24,507 nucleotides of DNA from Muribaculaceae bacterium (GTDB taxonomy: Bacteria > Bacteroidota > Bacteroidia > Bacteroidales > Muribaculaceae): the NCBI GenBank assembly GCA_016292745.1, contig JAEDFO010000035.1, positions 1 through 24,507 on the forward strand. Reading direction: 5' to 3'. The position numbers and the translations under genes were made by a program. Positions within the stretch are counted from its first letter, which is position 1; each line of letters starts with the position of its first letter. This document shows, piece after piece, positions 7,300-14,744 of the stretch. The notes under the pieces are model-generated. The model did no database searches. It was not told the DNA's origin and was given only the letters and a program-made list of their open reading frames with translations.

Positions 7300-7716
7300 T
7301 TACTTTTTGCGGCCTAATATTCTGCCAAACGGAATCAGCGCCACTATCGATGCCACCACTGATGCAACAACACACCAGCGCGAAACCTCGTATCCCCACG
7401 CTGACACGAACGGCTGTGGTACGGCAGCAAACTGCAGCGATGGGGCAAGTGCAAAGAAGTAGGCGAAGATGCCTATGAAGGCCAGCGAAGCCAGCGACCA
7501 GTAGCGGCTTTTCATGCAGCTGAAGGCTATGGCACCAAATCCGGCAAGAAACGGCAACAGCGACATTACCACCTCTTGAAGCGATGCAAAATTATTTATT
7601 ACATTTTCGGTGAATTGATAGCCCGTGATTGTCCCGAAAAGTCCTAAATCGCAGAACGGGCAGAACACATATGCTATTATTGAGATTACTAAAAGTATAT
7701 TCGACAGAAATTTCAT
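7300..7716 (-). CDS. Four-helix membrane protein of unknown family
   Basis: The protein is 138 residues from the chosen ATG (MKFLSNILLVISIIAYVFCP). Four hydrophobic segments are visible: residues 3-20, 45-66, 70-92 and 108-130. It has a CPFC pair near residues 19-22 and ends in GRILGRKK, with a basic cytoplasmic tail. I do not recognise the family; CPFC could bind metal or form a disulfide, but nothing else supports a redox role. The longer frame starting at 7773 is rejected because a good promoter lies between 7739 and 7769. It is downstream of, and in the same direction as, the permease at 7795, but has its own promoter. Confidence 0.7.
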   Translation of the reverse strand: MKFLSNILLVISIIAYVFCPFCDLGLFGTITGYQFTENVINNFASLQEVVMSLLPFLAGFGAIAFSCMKSRYWSLASLAFIGIFAYFFALAPSLQFAAVPQPFVSAWGYEVSRWCVVASVVASIVALIPFGRILGRKK

Positions 7717-7738
7717 AAATACTTGGCCTTTGTTATTG

Positions 7739-7769
7739 CGAAGATACAATAAATATGCATTAATGCAAA
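7739..7769 (-). promoter_or_regulatory. Bacteroidetes-type promoter for the 7300-7716 gene
   Basis: On the minus strand TTTG (7769-7766) is followed by exactly 19 bases and then TATCTTCG (7746-7739), close to TAnnTTTG. Transcription would start near 7732, leaving about 16 bases before the ATG at 7716. It fixes the start choice for that gene. Confidence 0.7.
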
Positions 7770-7794
7770 TCATTTAGTGCTAAATAGAACTAAA

Positions 7795-9036
7795 TTATTC
7801 GTAACGCATTGACTGCGACGGCTCGAGCCGGCTTATTATGTATGAAGGAATCACCAAGGCCAGCATGGCAAACACTATCACACCCAGGTTGAGCGCTGAT
7901 ATATACCACCAGTTGAGTTCTATGGGAACAAACGACATATAGTACGATTCGGGGTCGAGGTGAACTATGTGGAAATGCTTTTGCAACAGCGCCAGCGCAA
8001 TGGATATGGCATTGCCGATTATAAGTGCTCTCACAATCAACTTCTCAGCCAGAAAAATGAAAGTGATGCGCACTGAGGAATTGCCCACACCGAGTGTCTT
8101 GAGTATGCCTATGGTGCTTATCTTGTCGAGAATAATTATCAACATCCCTGCCACGATAGTGAATCCTGCCACGAATGCCATGAGGATGAGAATTATCACT
8201 ATGTTTGCATCGAGAAGGTCGAGCCAGGCAAAATAGGTGATATTCTCATTGTATATATCTGCCACCTGGAACGTGTCGCTCGATTTATCGGCAATGCCTT
8301 GGTGGACAAGCTGTGAGTATATGTCGTAGGCCGTAGGGGTGGAGTTTTCCTGGTGGAGGAGTGTTGCTGCGATATAGGAGCACTCGCTGTCGGCCCAGCC
8401 GTTAACCTGACGGAGCATAGCTATGTTGCCAATGGCGGTAGCATTGTCGAAATCATCGAAATCGGTGTTGAAGATGCCGCTGACAGTCAGACGGCGCACC
8501 TTCACATTGTCATCGATGAAGTAGGCAAACACCCGGTCGCCGATACCAAGCTGCAACTGAGCCGCCACGTGCCGCGAGATGGCAATCTCGGTGGTTATGC
8601 TGTCGGACAGCGATGGCATATGCCCTTCGATGAGATGCTGCGCCATGAATGAGGTGTCGGCCGATGCCGAAAGCCCTCTGATGCCGATACCCTTGTAATC
8701 ATTGTCGGTCTTTATTAGCGCCTCCTTCTCGATTATGGGTTCAACGCACAATACCTCGTTGCCGGCGCCTATAATGGCCGAATATGAGTTGAAGTCGATA
8801 GGCCGTGGACGGTGCGTGGTATAGTCGGGCTGCAGCGATACCTTCACATGTGGCCCCAGAGAATAAATTTTCGAGGTTATTTCACTGCGGAATCCGGTGA
8901 CGATGGCAATTGACAGAAACATAATGACAACGGCAATCGTCATCCCGGCAAGCGCTATGTTGAGGATTGTCGAGGTGGAGCTTGTTCCGTCGGAACTAAG
9001 CCGTAGCCTGCGTGCCATATACATTTCTTTTTTCAT
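7795..9036 (-). CDS. LolC/LolE-like ABC transporter permease (FtsX-like)
   Basis: The 413-residue protein has the MacB/LolE plan. A first membrane helix lies near residues 24-47 (ILNIALAGMTIAVVIMFLSIAI), then a large extracytoplasmic domain (about 50-270). A C-terminal FtsX-like block holds three helices near 280-305, 325-350 and 385-405. The RSEITSKIYSLGPHVKV stretch and KISTIGILKTLGV before helix three are typical of lipoprotein-release permeases, which move lipoproteins out of the inner membrane using a separate LolD ATPase. No ATPase gene is nearby, so the partner must be elsewhere if the function holds. The start at 9036 (MKKEMYMARRLRL) could also be the Met seven residues in. A -7-like box TACTTTTG lies upstream at 9066-9073. 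Confidence 0.87.
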   Translation of the reverse strand: MKKEMYMARRLRLSSDGTSSTSTILNIALAGMTIAVVIMFLSIAIVTGFRSEITSKIYSLGPHVKVSLQPDYTTHRPRPIDFNSYSAIIGAGNEVLCVEPIIEKEALIKTDNDYKGIGIRGLSASADTSFMAQHLIEGHMPSLSDSITTEIAISRHVAAQLQLGIGDRVFAYFIDDNVKVRRLTVSGIFNTDFDDFDNATAIGNIAMLRQVNGWADSECSYIAATLLHQENSTPTAYDIYSQLVHQGIADKSSDTFQVADIYNENITYFAWLDLLDANIVIILILMAFVAGFTIVAGMLIIILDKISTIGILKTLGVGNSSVRITFIFLAEKLIVRALIIGNAISIALALLQKHFHIVHLDPESYYMSFVPIELNWWYISALNLGVIVFAMLALVIPSYIISRLEPSQSMRYE

Positions 9037-9065
9037 TGCTCTGTGATTAATGCTGTTTCGATTTG

Positions 9066-9073
9066 CAAAAGTA
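9066..9073 (-). promoter_or_regulatory. -7 promoter box for the LolC/E-like gene
   Basis: The minus strand reads TACTTTTG, an exact TAnnTTTG match, giving a start near 9060 and a leader of about 23 bases. The -33 region is not convincing. Confidence 0.5.
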
Positions 9074-9161
9074 ATGATAAATGCCCAATGATGTATGGCA
9101 ATGGTCTGAAGAAAGTTGCAATTCTGCTCTCACTACATTTTTATTAGTGAACCGTAATTAT

Positions 9162-9169
9162 TACTTTTG
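9162..9169 (+). promoter_or_regulatory. -7 promoter box for the Yip1-like gene and smpB
   Basis: TACTTTTG matches TAnnTTTG, and a TTTT at 9139-9142 lies 19 bases upstream as a weak -33. Transcription would start near 9176, just before the ATG at 9189. It shows that the longer open frame from 9081 is not the real start. Confidence 0.55.
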
Positions 9170-9188
9170 CAGAAATATAACAATTGAC

Positions 9189-9737
9189 ATGAATTTTTGG
9201 AAAAACATATTTCTCCTGTTTGTGGCTCCACAACTTGGCTGGCAGGAAATAGGCAAGTATAATGTGCCGAAGGACGCTTTGCTGTCAAAGATGTTCTTCC
9301 CAATGCTGGCTGTGTTGGCGCTGTCGAATGTCGCATCGTTCTTCTATCTGTCGGGCACCTCGATATCGTCGTTCCTGCAGAAGGTGATTGTCGATGTGGG
9401 AGTGTACTTTTTCGGATATATGCTGAGCACATATTTGCTTGTGATGATTAATTCGAAACACATCGACAACGACAAGAAGAAACTTAACGATGTGTATCAG
9501 TTCGTGATTTATTCCTATGCCATGCTGATGGCGCTCACAATAGTGGAGAATCTTTTACCCGACAACCTTATCGACGTGTTCATCATTCTGCCGCTGTATC
9601 TGGTGTATGTGATTTGGCGTGGATATGGATTCATAGCACCGAAAATGAGCGAGCAGCACTTTGTGCTGACTTTTGCACTCTCCATTATGGCGCCTTATTT
9701 GCTGTTGAGCAAGATGCTCGAATTATTGATTGTTTAA
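9189..9737 (+). CDS. Yip1-like multi-pass membrane protein
   Basis: The chosen protein is 182 residues (MNFWKNIFLLFVAPQLGWQE...). A short amphipathic N-terminus is followed by about five hydrophobic segments near 30-52, 60-85, 100-125, 128-145 and 155-178. The early VAPQLGWQEIGKY motif followed by five helices is the pattern of the bacterial Yip1/DUF1282-type family, whose role in bacteria is not known. The Met at 9189 is preferred because a promoter -7 box lies at 9162-9169. smpB starts 14 bases after its stop, so the two are probably co-transcribed. Confidence 0.7.
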   Translation: MNFWKNIFLLFVAPQLGWQEIGKYNVPKDALLSKMFFPMLAVLALSNVASFFYLSGTSISSFLQKVIVDVGVYFFGYMLSTYLLVMINSKHIDNDKKKLNDVYQFVIYSYAMLMALTIVENLLPDNLIDVFIILPLYLVYVIWRGYGFIAPKMSEQHFVLTFALSIMAPYLLLSKMLELLIV

Positions 9738-9751
9738 TCTGATTTGCTACA

Positions 9752-10204
9752 ATGAAACAGCCTCAAATCAACATAAAGAACAAGCGGGCCACATTCGATT
9801 TTGAAATCGTTGAGACCTTCACCGCCGGTATTGTGCTCACTGGAACCGAGATTAAATCGATTCGAATAGGCAAGGCCAGCCTCGTTGATTCGTTCTGCTA
9901 CGAGGAACGAGGTGAAATCTGGCTGAAAAACATGTATATCGCCGAATACTCATTTGGCTCGTATAACAACCACGCAACCCGTCGCGACCGAAAACTCTTG
10001 TTGCAGCGTCGCGAAATCCAGAAACTGCAGAAATCGGGAAAGGAAACGGGATTTACAATTGTTCCGTTGCGAGTGTTTATCAACGAGCGTGGCTTGGCCA
10101 AGGTGGTCATCGCCATTGCCCGAGGTAAGAAGGAGTACGACAAGCGTCAGTCGATAAAGGAACGCGAGGACAAGCGTGCCATTGACAGAATGTTCAAGAA
10201 GTAG
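9752..10204 (+). CDS. smpB: SsrA-binding protein SmpB
   Basis: The 150-residue protein is full length for SmpB (usually 145-165). It shows the diagnostic INIKNKRATFDFEIVETFTA start, GIVLTGTEIKSIR near 26-38, WLKNMYIAEYSFGSY near 57-71 and NNHATRRDRKLLLQRREI near 72-89. The basic C-terminal tail (KKEYDKRQSIKEREDKRAI) inserts in the mRNA channel of a stalled ribosome. It brings alanyl-tmRNA to the empty A site; its RNA partner is encoded at 1818-2212. It follows the Yip1-like gene and converges on the methyltransferase gene with five bases between stops. Confidence 0.97.
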   Translation: MKQPQINIKNKRATFDFEIVETFTAGIVLTGTEIKSIRIGKASLVDSFCYEERGEIWLKNMYIAEYSFGSYNNHATRRDRKLLLQRREIQKLQKSGKETGFTIVPLRVFINERGLAKVVIAIARGKKEYDKRQSIKEREDKRAIDRMFKK

Positions 10205-10209
10205 TCGTG

Positions 10210-11409
10210 CTATGGCTTGTGCCCTATTATCAGGACGCAACTTCTGTCGTTGAGGCCAACACCAAACAAATATTGGTTGCCCCCATCGTTGCAACGAAGT
10301 TTTTTGCGTAGTTGCTCTGCTGTGAGCGGGAAATTGCGTGTGGCAACGTTGATGTGAGGGTATGACTTCCCAAACCCCTTCAGTTCACGTTCCTTGTAAG
10401 GGATAATCTCATCTATAGCGAAAACTCTTCCTGGAAAATCAGCTATATATTTGTCGCTGACAAATATATGGGTGTTATTGTCAATTTGGGCAATGCCATA
10501 TGCATCGGCCAGAGCGGCAAACGCACCGGCTTTCATTATGCAGGCATTTGGCTCGAGAATATATCCTCCTGCTTGCGGCATAGCGGTGGGGGTGCTCGAT
10601 GTGCGGCCGTTTCTGGCATTGAAATCGAATCGCTGCGCGGTGCCGTCGCTGTCAGTATAGTTCACGGTGTGGATAGACGGTTCTGAGTCGCTTTTATCGG
10701 CCGATACCCTTATAAGAACCTCCTTGCATTCGTTCTTTATTGCTACCACCCATATGTCGGTGATGCCGTCGATTCGTGCAAGGGTATCGTTGATGTCAAT
10801 CATCGGTGAAGCCTTGACTATTAGATAGTTGCATCGTTTTAGAATGAGCGGCATCAGAGCAATTATGTTGGGCGAGCAGTCGGCAATGTCATACACACGG
10901 TTGCTGTGGCTGTCGCGACGGGCTGGGTCGACAAATATGGCATCGAATCTGAGGTCGGTGTCGGCGATGAAATCGGCCGAGTCGCCACATATGATGTCGA
11001 CATTGGCATTCATTACGACCATATTGTGCCGGGCAATTTCGGCGGCATTGGTGTCAATTTCAATTCCGGTAACCTTGCAACCATGGGAAGCGATGGCGAT
11101 GTCGTCGATGCATAGGCCCGCGGTCATGTCGAGCACCGTTCTGCATCCATTGAACAGCGAACCATGGAATTGCGCTACCAATTCGTCGGTGCATTGCTCA
11201 GCCAGAAGAGTCGACGGAAACAGAAACCGAGGCTCAGCGGCTATGCTTGGCAATTTGCGGCGGATGCGTTGTCGGCACTCTATCTGTGCAATGGCGAGAC
11301 CCATGTCGAACGAATATTCCGTGGCGTTGTAGTATTTCAATCGCAAACGGTTAGGTTCGGCATCAATGTTCTTGCTGATAAACTCGAAAAAGTCGGCAGT
11401 GAAAGTCAT
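10210..11409 (-). CDS. SAM-dependent methyltransferase with C-terminal THUMP-like domain
   Basis: The 399-residue protein starts MTFTADFFEFISKNIDAEPN. A helical N-terminus is followed by a class I methyltransferase core. VLDMTAGLCIDDIAIASHG near 93-111 is the SAM loop, VTGIEIDTNAAEIARHN near 114-130 is the acidic strand, and AIFVDPARRD near 161-170 is motif IV. The C-terminal third (LEPNACIMKAGAFAALADAYG, then ELKGFGKSYPHINVATRNFP) matches the THUMP-like domain found in a family of RNA-methyltransferase relatives. The DPARR motif and THUMP-like part suggest RNA as substrate; the exact base is unknown. A TATATTTG box ends only four bases upstream of the ATG, so the mRNA may be leaderless. It is divergent from mutS2. 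Confidence 0.85.
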   Translation of the reverse strand: MTFTADFFEFISKNIDAEPNRLRLKYYNATEYSFDMGLAIAQIECRQRIRRKLPSIAAEPRFLFPSTLLAEQCTDELVAQFHGSLFNGCRTVLDMTAGLCIDDIAIASHGCKVTGIEIDTNAAEIARHNMVVMNANVDIICGDSADFIADTDLRFDAIFVDPARRDSHSNRVYDIADCSPNIIALMPLILKRCNYLIVKASPMIDINDTLARIDGITDIWVVAIKNECKEVLIRVSADKSDSEPSIHTVNYTDSDGTAQRFDFNARNGRTSSTPTAMPQAGGYILEPNACIMKAGAFAALADAYGIAQIDNNTHIFVSDKYIADFPGRVFAIDEIIPYKERELKGFGKSYPHINVATRNFPLTAEQLRKKLRCNDGGNQYLFGVGLNDRSCVLIIGHKP

Positions 11410-11413
11410 GCCA

Positions 11414-11445
11414 CAAATATACAACAATATTTTTTATTAACTTTG
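11414..11445. promoter_or_regulatory. Overlapping divergent promoter boxes (methyltransferase / mutS2)
   Basis: The minus strand holds TATATTTG at 11421-11414, four bases before the methyltransferase ATG at 11409. The plus strand holds TAACTTTG at 11438-11445, giving a start near 11452 and a leader of about 17 bases for mutS2 at 11469. Neither box has a convincing -33 partner. With only 59 bases between start codons, the two genes probably compete for polymerase. Confidence 0.5.
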
Positions 11446-11468
11446 CACAACTATTCGGCGAATGCACT

Positions 11469-13913
11469 ATGATATACCCTCGTAACTTTGAGCAGAAGAT
11501 AGGTTTCGACCACATCCGCACATATTTGAAAGGATATTGTCAAAGCACTTTAGGCAAGGACGTTGTCGACGAGATGGCGTTCATGTCCGATGTTGCTGCC
11601 ATATCGACTCGGCTTGGTGAGACTGTTGAGATGCTTGCCATAATAAATGGTGGAGTGGAGTTGCCGTTGAATTATATGGCTGATATCAACAGCCAGCTCA
11701 ACGGTGTGAGGGTGGAAGGCACATACCTTACTGCCGATGAGCTCTACAGCCTCTATCGTTCGCTTGCCACGATGACCGACATCGCCCGTTTTTTCGGCAC
11801 CGAGGACGCTTCGTTGCAATATCCGTTGCTTAAGGCCTCGGTGGCCAATTTGCAGCTTTTCCCGGAACTTACCGCCGCAATATCAGGGATTATCGACAAG
11901 TTTGGCAACATTCGCGACAATGCATCGCCGCAGCTGCTTGAACTGCGTCGTAGCATTGCCAACACCACATCGAGCATCAACGGGATGCTGCGTCGCATTC
12001 TTGTGTCGGCCCGAGAGGCGGGATATGTCGACAAGGACGTGGCGCCGTCGGTGCGCGACGGCCGTCTGGTTATTCCAGTGTCGCCGATGTATAAGCGTAA
12101 AATCCGAGGCATAGTGCACGACGAATCGGCCACCGGCAAGACTGTGTTCATCGAACCAGCAGAGATTGTCGAGGCAAACAACACCATCCGCGAGCTTGAG
12201 AGCGAGATTCGTCGCGAGATAATACGCATTCTCACGGCCGTCACATCCACCATACGCCCGCACATTGATGAACTCATCTGGGCCTATTCGGTGCTTGGTA
12301 ATCTTGATTTCATCAGGGCAAAGGCCCGATTTTCCATTGAAATGGAGGCAAATATGCCGGTTGTGGAGTCGACACCAGAACTTGAATGGTATCATGCCGT
12401 GCATCCGGTGTTGTCGAAGGCGCTCGCCGAGCAGGGCAAGAGTGTGGTGCCGCTTAATGTAACCCTTAACCAAGGAAATCGTATACTGCTGATTTCAGGT
12501 CCGAATGCCGGCGGTAAGTCGGTGTGCCTGAAAACAGTTGGCGTGAATCAGTATATGCTTCAATGCGGAGTGTTGCCGCTGGTGCACAGCAACTCACATT
12601 TCGGTGTGTTTGAAAATCTGTTTATCGACATTGGCGACGAGCAGTCGATAGAGGACGACCTGAGTACGTACAGCTCACACCTCAACAACATGAAGTGCTT
12701 TATCAACAACAGCAACGCACGCACTCTTATCCTCATCGATGAGTTCGGAAGCGGAACCGAGCCTCAGATTGGAGGTGCACTTGCCCAAGCCATATTGCGC
12801 AACCTTAACGATAAAGGGGTGTTTGGCGTTATCACTACCCATTACCAGAATCTGAAGCATTTTGCCGACGACACCCAAGGAATCGTAAATGGTGCCATGC
12901 TTTACGACCGGCAGAACATGCGCCCACTGTTCCAGTTGTCGGTCGGATATCCCGGCAGTTCGTTTGCCATTGAAATAGCCAATAAGATAGGGTTGCCGCG
13001 CGAGGTTATCGACGAGGCAAAGGAGATTGTGGGCAGCGACTATGTGAATCTTGACAAATATATCCTCGACATCACCCGCGACCGCAAATATTGGGAAAAC
13101 AAGCGCCAGAACATTCGCATAAAGGAGAAACGGCTCACCGAATTGCTTGACCGCTACGATGAGGCTGTGTCGAGCTTATCGGCCGAACGTCGTGATATCA
13201 TCAAAACCGCGAAGGCCGAGGCGAGCGATATCTTGTCGAGCGCTAATTCGGCCATCGAACGCACCATCCACGATATCAAAAAGGCGAATGCCGAGCGTGA
13301 ACGAACCAAGGACCTGCGCCGTCAGCTCGACGATTTCCGCCATAAGCTGCAAACCGAGGAATTTGTCGAAAGCGACGAGAAACTGCAGAAACTTCAAAGC
13401 CGACAGCGACGCAAGCACGAAAAGCAAAAGCAAAAGGCTGAACCCAAACCGGCAGATGCTATAAAGGTGGGCGACACAGTTACCATCGATGGGTCGAATT
13501 CGGTGGGCGAGGTGCTTGAGGTTGAAGGCAAACAGGCAACTGTAACTTTTGGCATAATGAAATCGAAGGTCGATGTGTCGCGTCTCACCAAGACCTTGCG
13601 CAAGGCCAGCCGCAATATAGAGCGCAAACCAGTGGCTGTGAGCGAAGAAAGCCGGTCTCGACAACTCAATTTCTCACCCGATATCGATGTGCGTGGCATG
13701 AAGGTTGACGAGGCGCTGCAGGCAGTAACCTATTTTCTTGACGATGCCACACAGTTCAGTATCTCTCGCGTGAGAATACTGCACGGAACAGGCAACGGCA
13801 TATTGCGCCAGTATATCCGTGAATTCCTCAACACATACCCCGGTGTGAAATCGTATCGCGATGAGCACGTGCAGTTTGGCGGCGCCGGCATCACAGTTGT
13901 CGATTTGTCGTAA
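11469..13913 (+). CDS. mutS2: Endonuclease MutS2
   Basis: The 814-residue protein is full length. Order of parts: N-terminal core and lever helices (1-330), MutS-type ATPase (331-530), a long charged coiled coil (about 540-670), a KOW-like segment and a C-terminal Smr nuclease domain (about 737-814). Walker A is GPNAGGKS at 344-351 and Walker B is LIDEFGSGT at 422-430. TTHYQNLK follows. The Smr part contains DVRGMKVDEA and LHGTGNGILR. Unlike MutS it lacks the mismatch-reading domain. Family members act against homologous recombination or on stalled and collided ribosomes, depending on the species. Transcription is likely from TAACTTTG at 11438-11445. Confidence 0.95.
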   Translation: MIYPRNFEQKIGFDHIRTYLKGYCQSTLGKDVVDEMAFMSDVAAISTRLGETVEMLAIINGGVELPLNYMADINSQLNGVRVEGTYLTADELYSLYRSLATMTDIARFFGTEDASLQYPLLKASVANLQLFPELTAAISGIIDKFGNIRDNASPQLLELRRSIANTTSSINGMLRRILVSAREAGYVDKDVAPSVRDGRLVIPVSPMYKRKIRGIVHDESATGKTVFIEPAEIVEANNTIRELESEIRREIIRILTAVTSTIRPHIDELIWAYSVLGNLDFIRAKARFSIEMEANMPVVESTPELEWYHAVHPVLSKALAEQGKSVVPLNVTLNQGNRILLISGPNAGGKSVCLKTVGVNQYMLQCGVLPLVHSNSHFGVFENLFIDIGDEQSIEDDLSTYSSHLNNMKCFINNSNARTLILIDEFGSGTEPQIGGALAQAILRNLNDKGVFGVITTHYQNLKHFADDTQGIVNGAMLYDRQNMRPLFQLSVGYPGSSFAIEIANKIGLPREVIDEAKEIVGSDYVNLDKYILDITRDRKYWENKRQNIRIKEKRLTELLDRYDEAVSSLSAERRDIIKTAKAEASDILSSANSAIERTIHDIKKANAERERTKDLRRQLDDFRHKLQTEEFVESDEKLQKLQSRQRRKHEKQKQKAEPKPADAIKVGDTVTIDGSNSVGEVLEVEGKQATVTFGIMKSKVDVSRLTKTLRKASRNIERKPVAVSEESRSRQLNFSPDIDVRGMKVDEALQAVTYFLDDATQFSISRVRILHGTGNGILRQYIREFLNTYPGVKSYRDEHVQFGGAGITVVDLS

Positions 13914-13939
13914 CCGATGACGGTTGTAATAAAAACGAA

Positions 13940-13998
13940 AAAAATGTTTGTGAAAACCGATAATTTGTTCCCCTAGATATTGCATCACAAACATTTTT
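13940..13998. repeat. Perfect 14-base inverted repeat upstream of the DJ-1 gene
   Basis: AAAAATGTTTGTGA at 13940-13953 is answered exactly by TCACAAACATTTTT at 13985-13998, with 31 bases between. The right arm falls between a -33-like TTG (13980-13982) and a -7 box (14002-14009), so a protein bound to the arms would cover the promoter. It is also 27 bases after the mutS2 stop and ends in five T, so a weak terminator role is possible, although the loop is long. Confidence 0.75.
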
Positions 13999-14009
13999 CA
14001 TTATATTTG
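13980..14009 (+). promoter_or_regulatory. Promoter for the DJ-1-like gene
   Basis: TTG at 13980-13982, 19 bases, then TATATTTG at 14002-14009, an exact TAnnTTTG. Transcription would start near 14016, giving a leader of about 74 bases. A second possible -7 box, TATCTTTG at 14036-14043, is inside the short palindromic element and lacks a clear -33. Confidence 0.6.
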
Positions 14010-14013
14010 CATA

Positions 14014-14043
14014 AGATAGGTTGCATTTCCGGCACTATCTTTG
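14014..14043 (+). repeat. Short form of the palindromic element seen at 68-139
   Basis: ATAAGATAGG at 14011-14020 is identical to 65-74, TGCAT follows at the same place, and CTATCTTTG at 14035-14043 is identical to 131-139. The inner CAAAACAA/TTGTTTTG palindrome is absent. AGATAG and CTATCT still pair as outer arms. It lies in the leader of the DJ-1-like gene, and its right end again supplies a TATCTTTG box. Confidence 0.65.
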
Positions 14044-14089
14044 AAAAAGAGATACCAATACTATTCGACCAACTTTAAATTTATAGACT

Positions 14090-14668
14090 ATGGACCGTAC
14101 ATCTTTTTTATTTTTGGCTGAAGGATTCGAAGAAATAGAGGCGTTAACCGTTGTCGATGTCATGCGTCGTGCCGAATTGCCAGTGGTGACCGTTTCGATA
14201 GGGAATTCAAGGAGTGTTAAAGGTGCTCATGGAATAGTTGTTGATGCCGATGCGTTGTTTACTGATGCCGATTTCTCTTCGGTTGAATGGCTGATATTAC
14301 CCGGTGGAATGCCCGGCGCATCGAATCTGTATAATTTTGCTCCACTTCGCGAACTGTTGCTAAAGCACAATACAGTAAAAGGTAAGATAGCCGCCATATG
14401 TGCCTCGCCTGCAGTGGTGTTGGCACAATCGGGCATCCTCAAAGGCAAGCATGCCACCTGCTATCCTGGTTTTGAAGACCTTATGGAGGGTGCTGAAGTG
14501 GTTCCCGAGCCGGTAGTAGTCGACAAGAACATCATCACTTCGCACGGTCCGGCATCGGCTATGCAGTTTGCATTGGCCATTGTGGCAGCCGAGAAAGGTG
14601 AGGAAGTTGCCTACGAAATAGCAAGCGGAATGCTTTTGTATCCTCAGAACCATCAGTATTATTTCTGA
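14090..14668 (+). CDS. DJ-1/PfpI family protein (YajL-like)
   Basis: The 192-residue cytoplasmic protein matches DJ-1/YajL throughout. Residues 7-20 read LFLAEGFEEIEALT, with Glu17 in place of the conserved Glu that hydrogen-bonds the reactive Cys. WLILPGGMPGASNL is at 67-80, and IAAICASPAVVLA at 100-112 carries the nucleophile-elbow Cys104. HGPASAMQFALAI near 152-164 completes the pattern. Family members protect against oxidative and glycating stress; a glyoxalase or deglycase role is disputed. The leader of about 74 bases contains the inverted repeat arm's downstream region and the short palindromic element. A strong hairpin (14690-14722) separates it from the next gene. Confidence 0.92.
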   Translation: MDRTSFLFLAEGFEEIEALTVVDVMRRAELPVVTVSIGNSRSVKGAHGIVVDADALFTDADFSSVEWLILPGGMPGASNLYNFAPLRELLLKHNTVKGKIAAICASPAVVLAQSGILKGKHATCYPGFEDLMEGAEVVPEPVVVDKNIITSHGPASAMQFALAIVAAEKGEEVAYEIASGMLLYPQNHQYYF

Positions 14669-14689
14669 TGAATTATCTTTCATATCCAT

Positions 14690-14722
14690 CCGTCATGCCT
14701 TGATTGATTCAAGGCGTGACGG
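14690..14722. terminator. Strong 14-pair hairpin without a U tract
   Basis: CCGTCATGCCTTGA (14690-14703) pairs with TCAAGGCGTGACGG (14709-14722) around the loop TTGAT; one pair is G-U in the RNA. It lies 21 bases after the DJ-1 stop and 22 bases before the phosphoesterase ATG. There is no T run on either side, so it may be a pause or stability element or a leader structure rather than an intrinsic terminator. Confidence 0.6.
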
Positions 14723-14744
14723 TAATATAATAATGTAACATATC

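Noticed and set aside
9081..9188. Upstream extension of the Yip1-like protein by 36 residues
   Set aside because: A -7 promoter box lies inside this stretch at 9162-9169, and the encoded residues do not resemble the family start.
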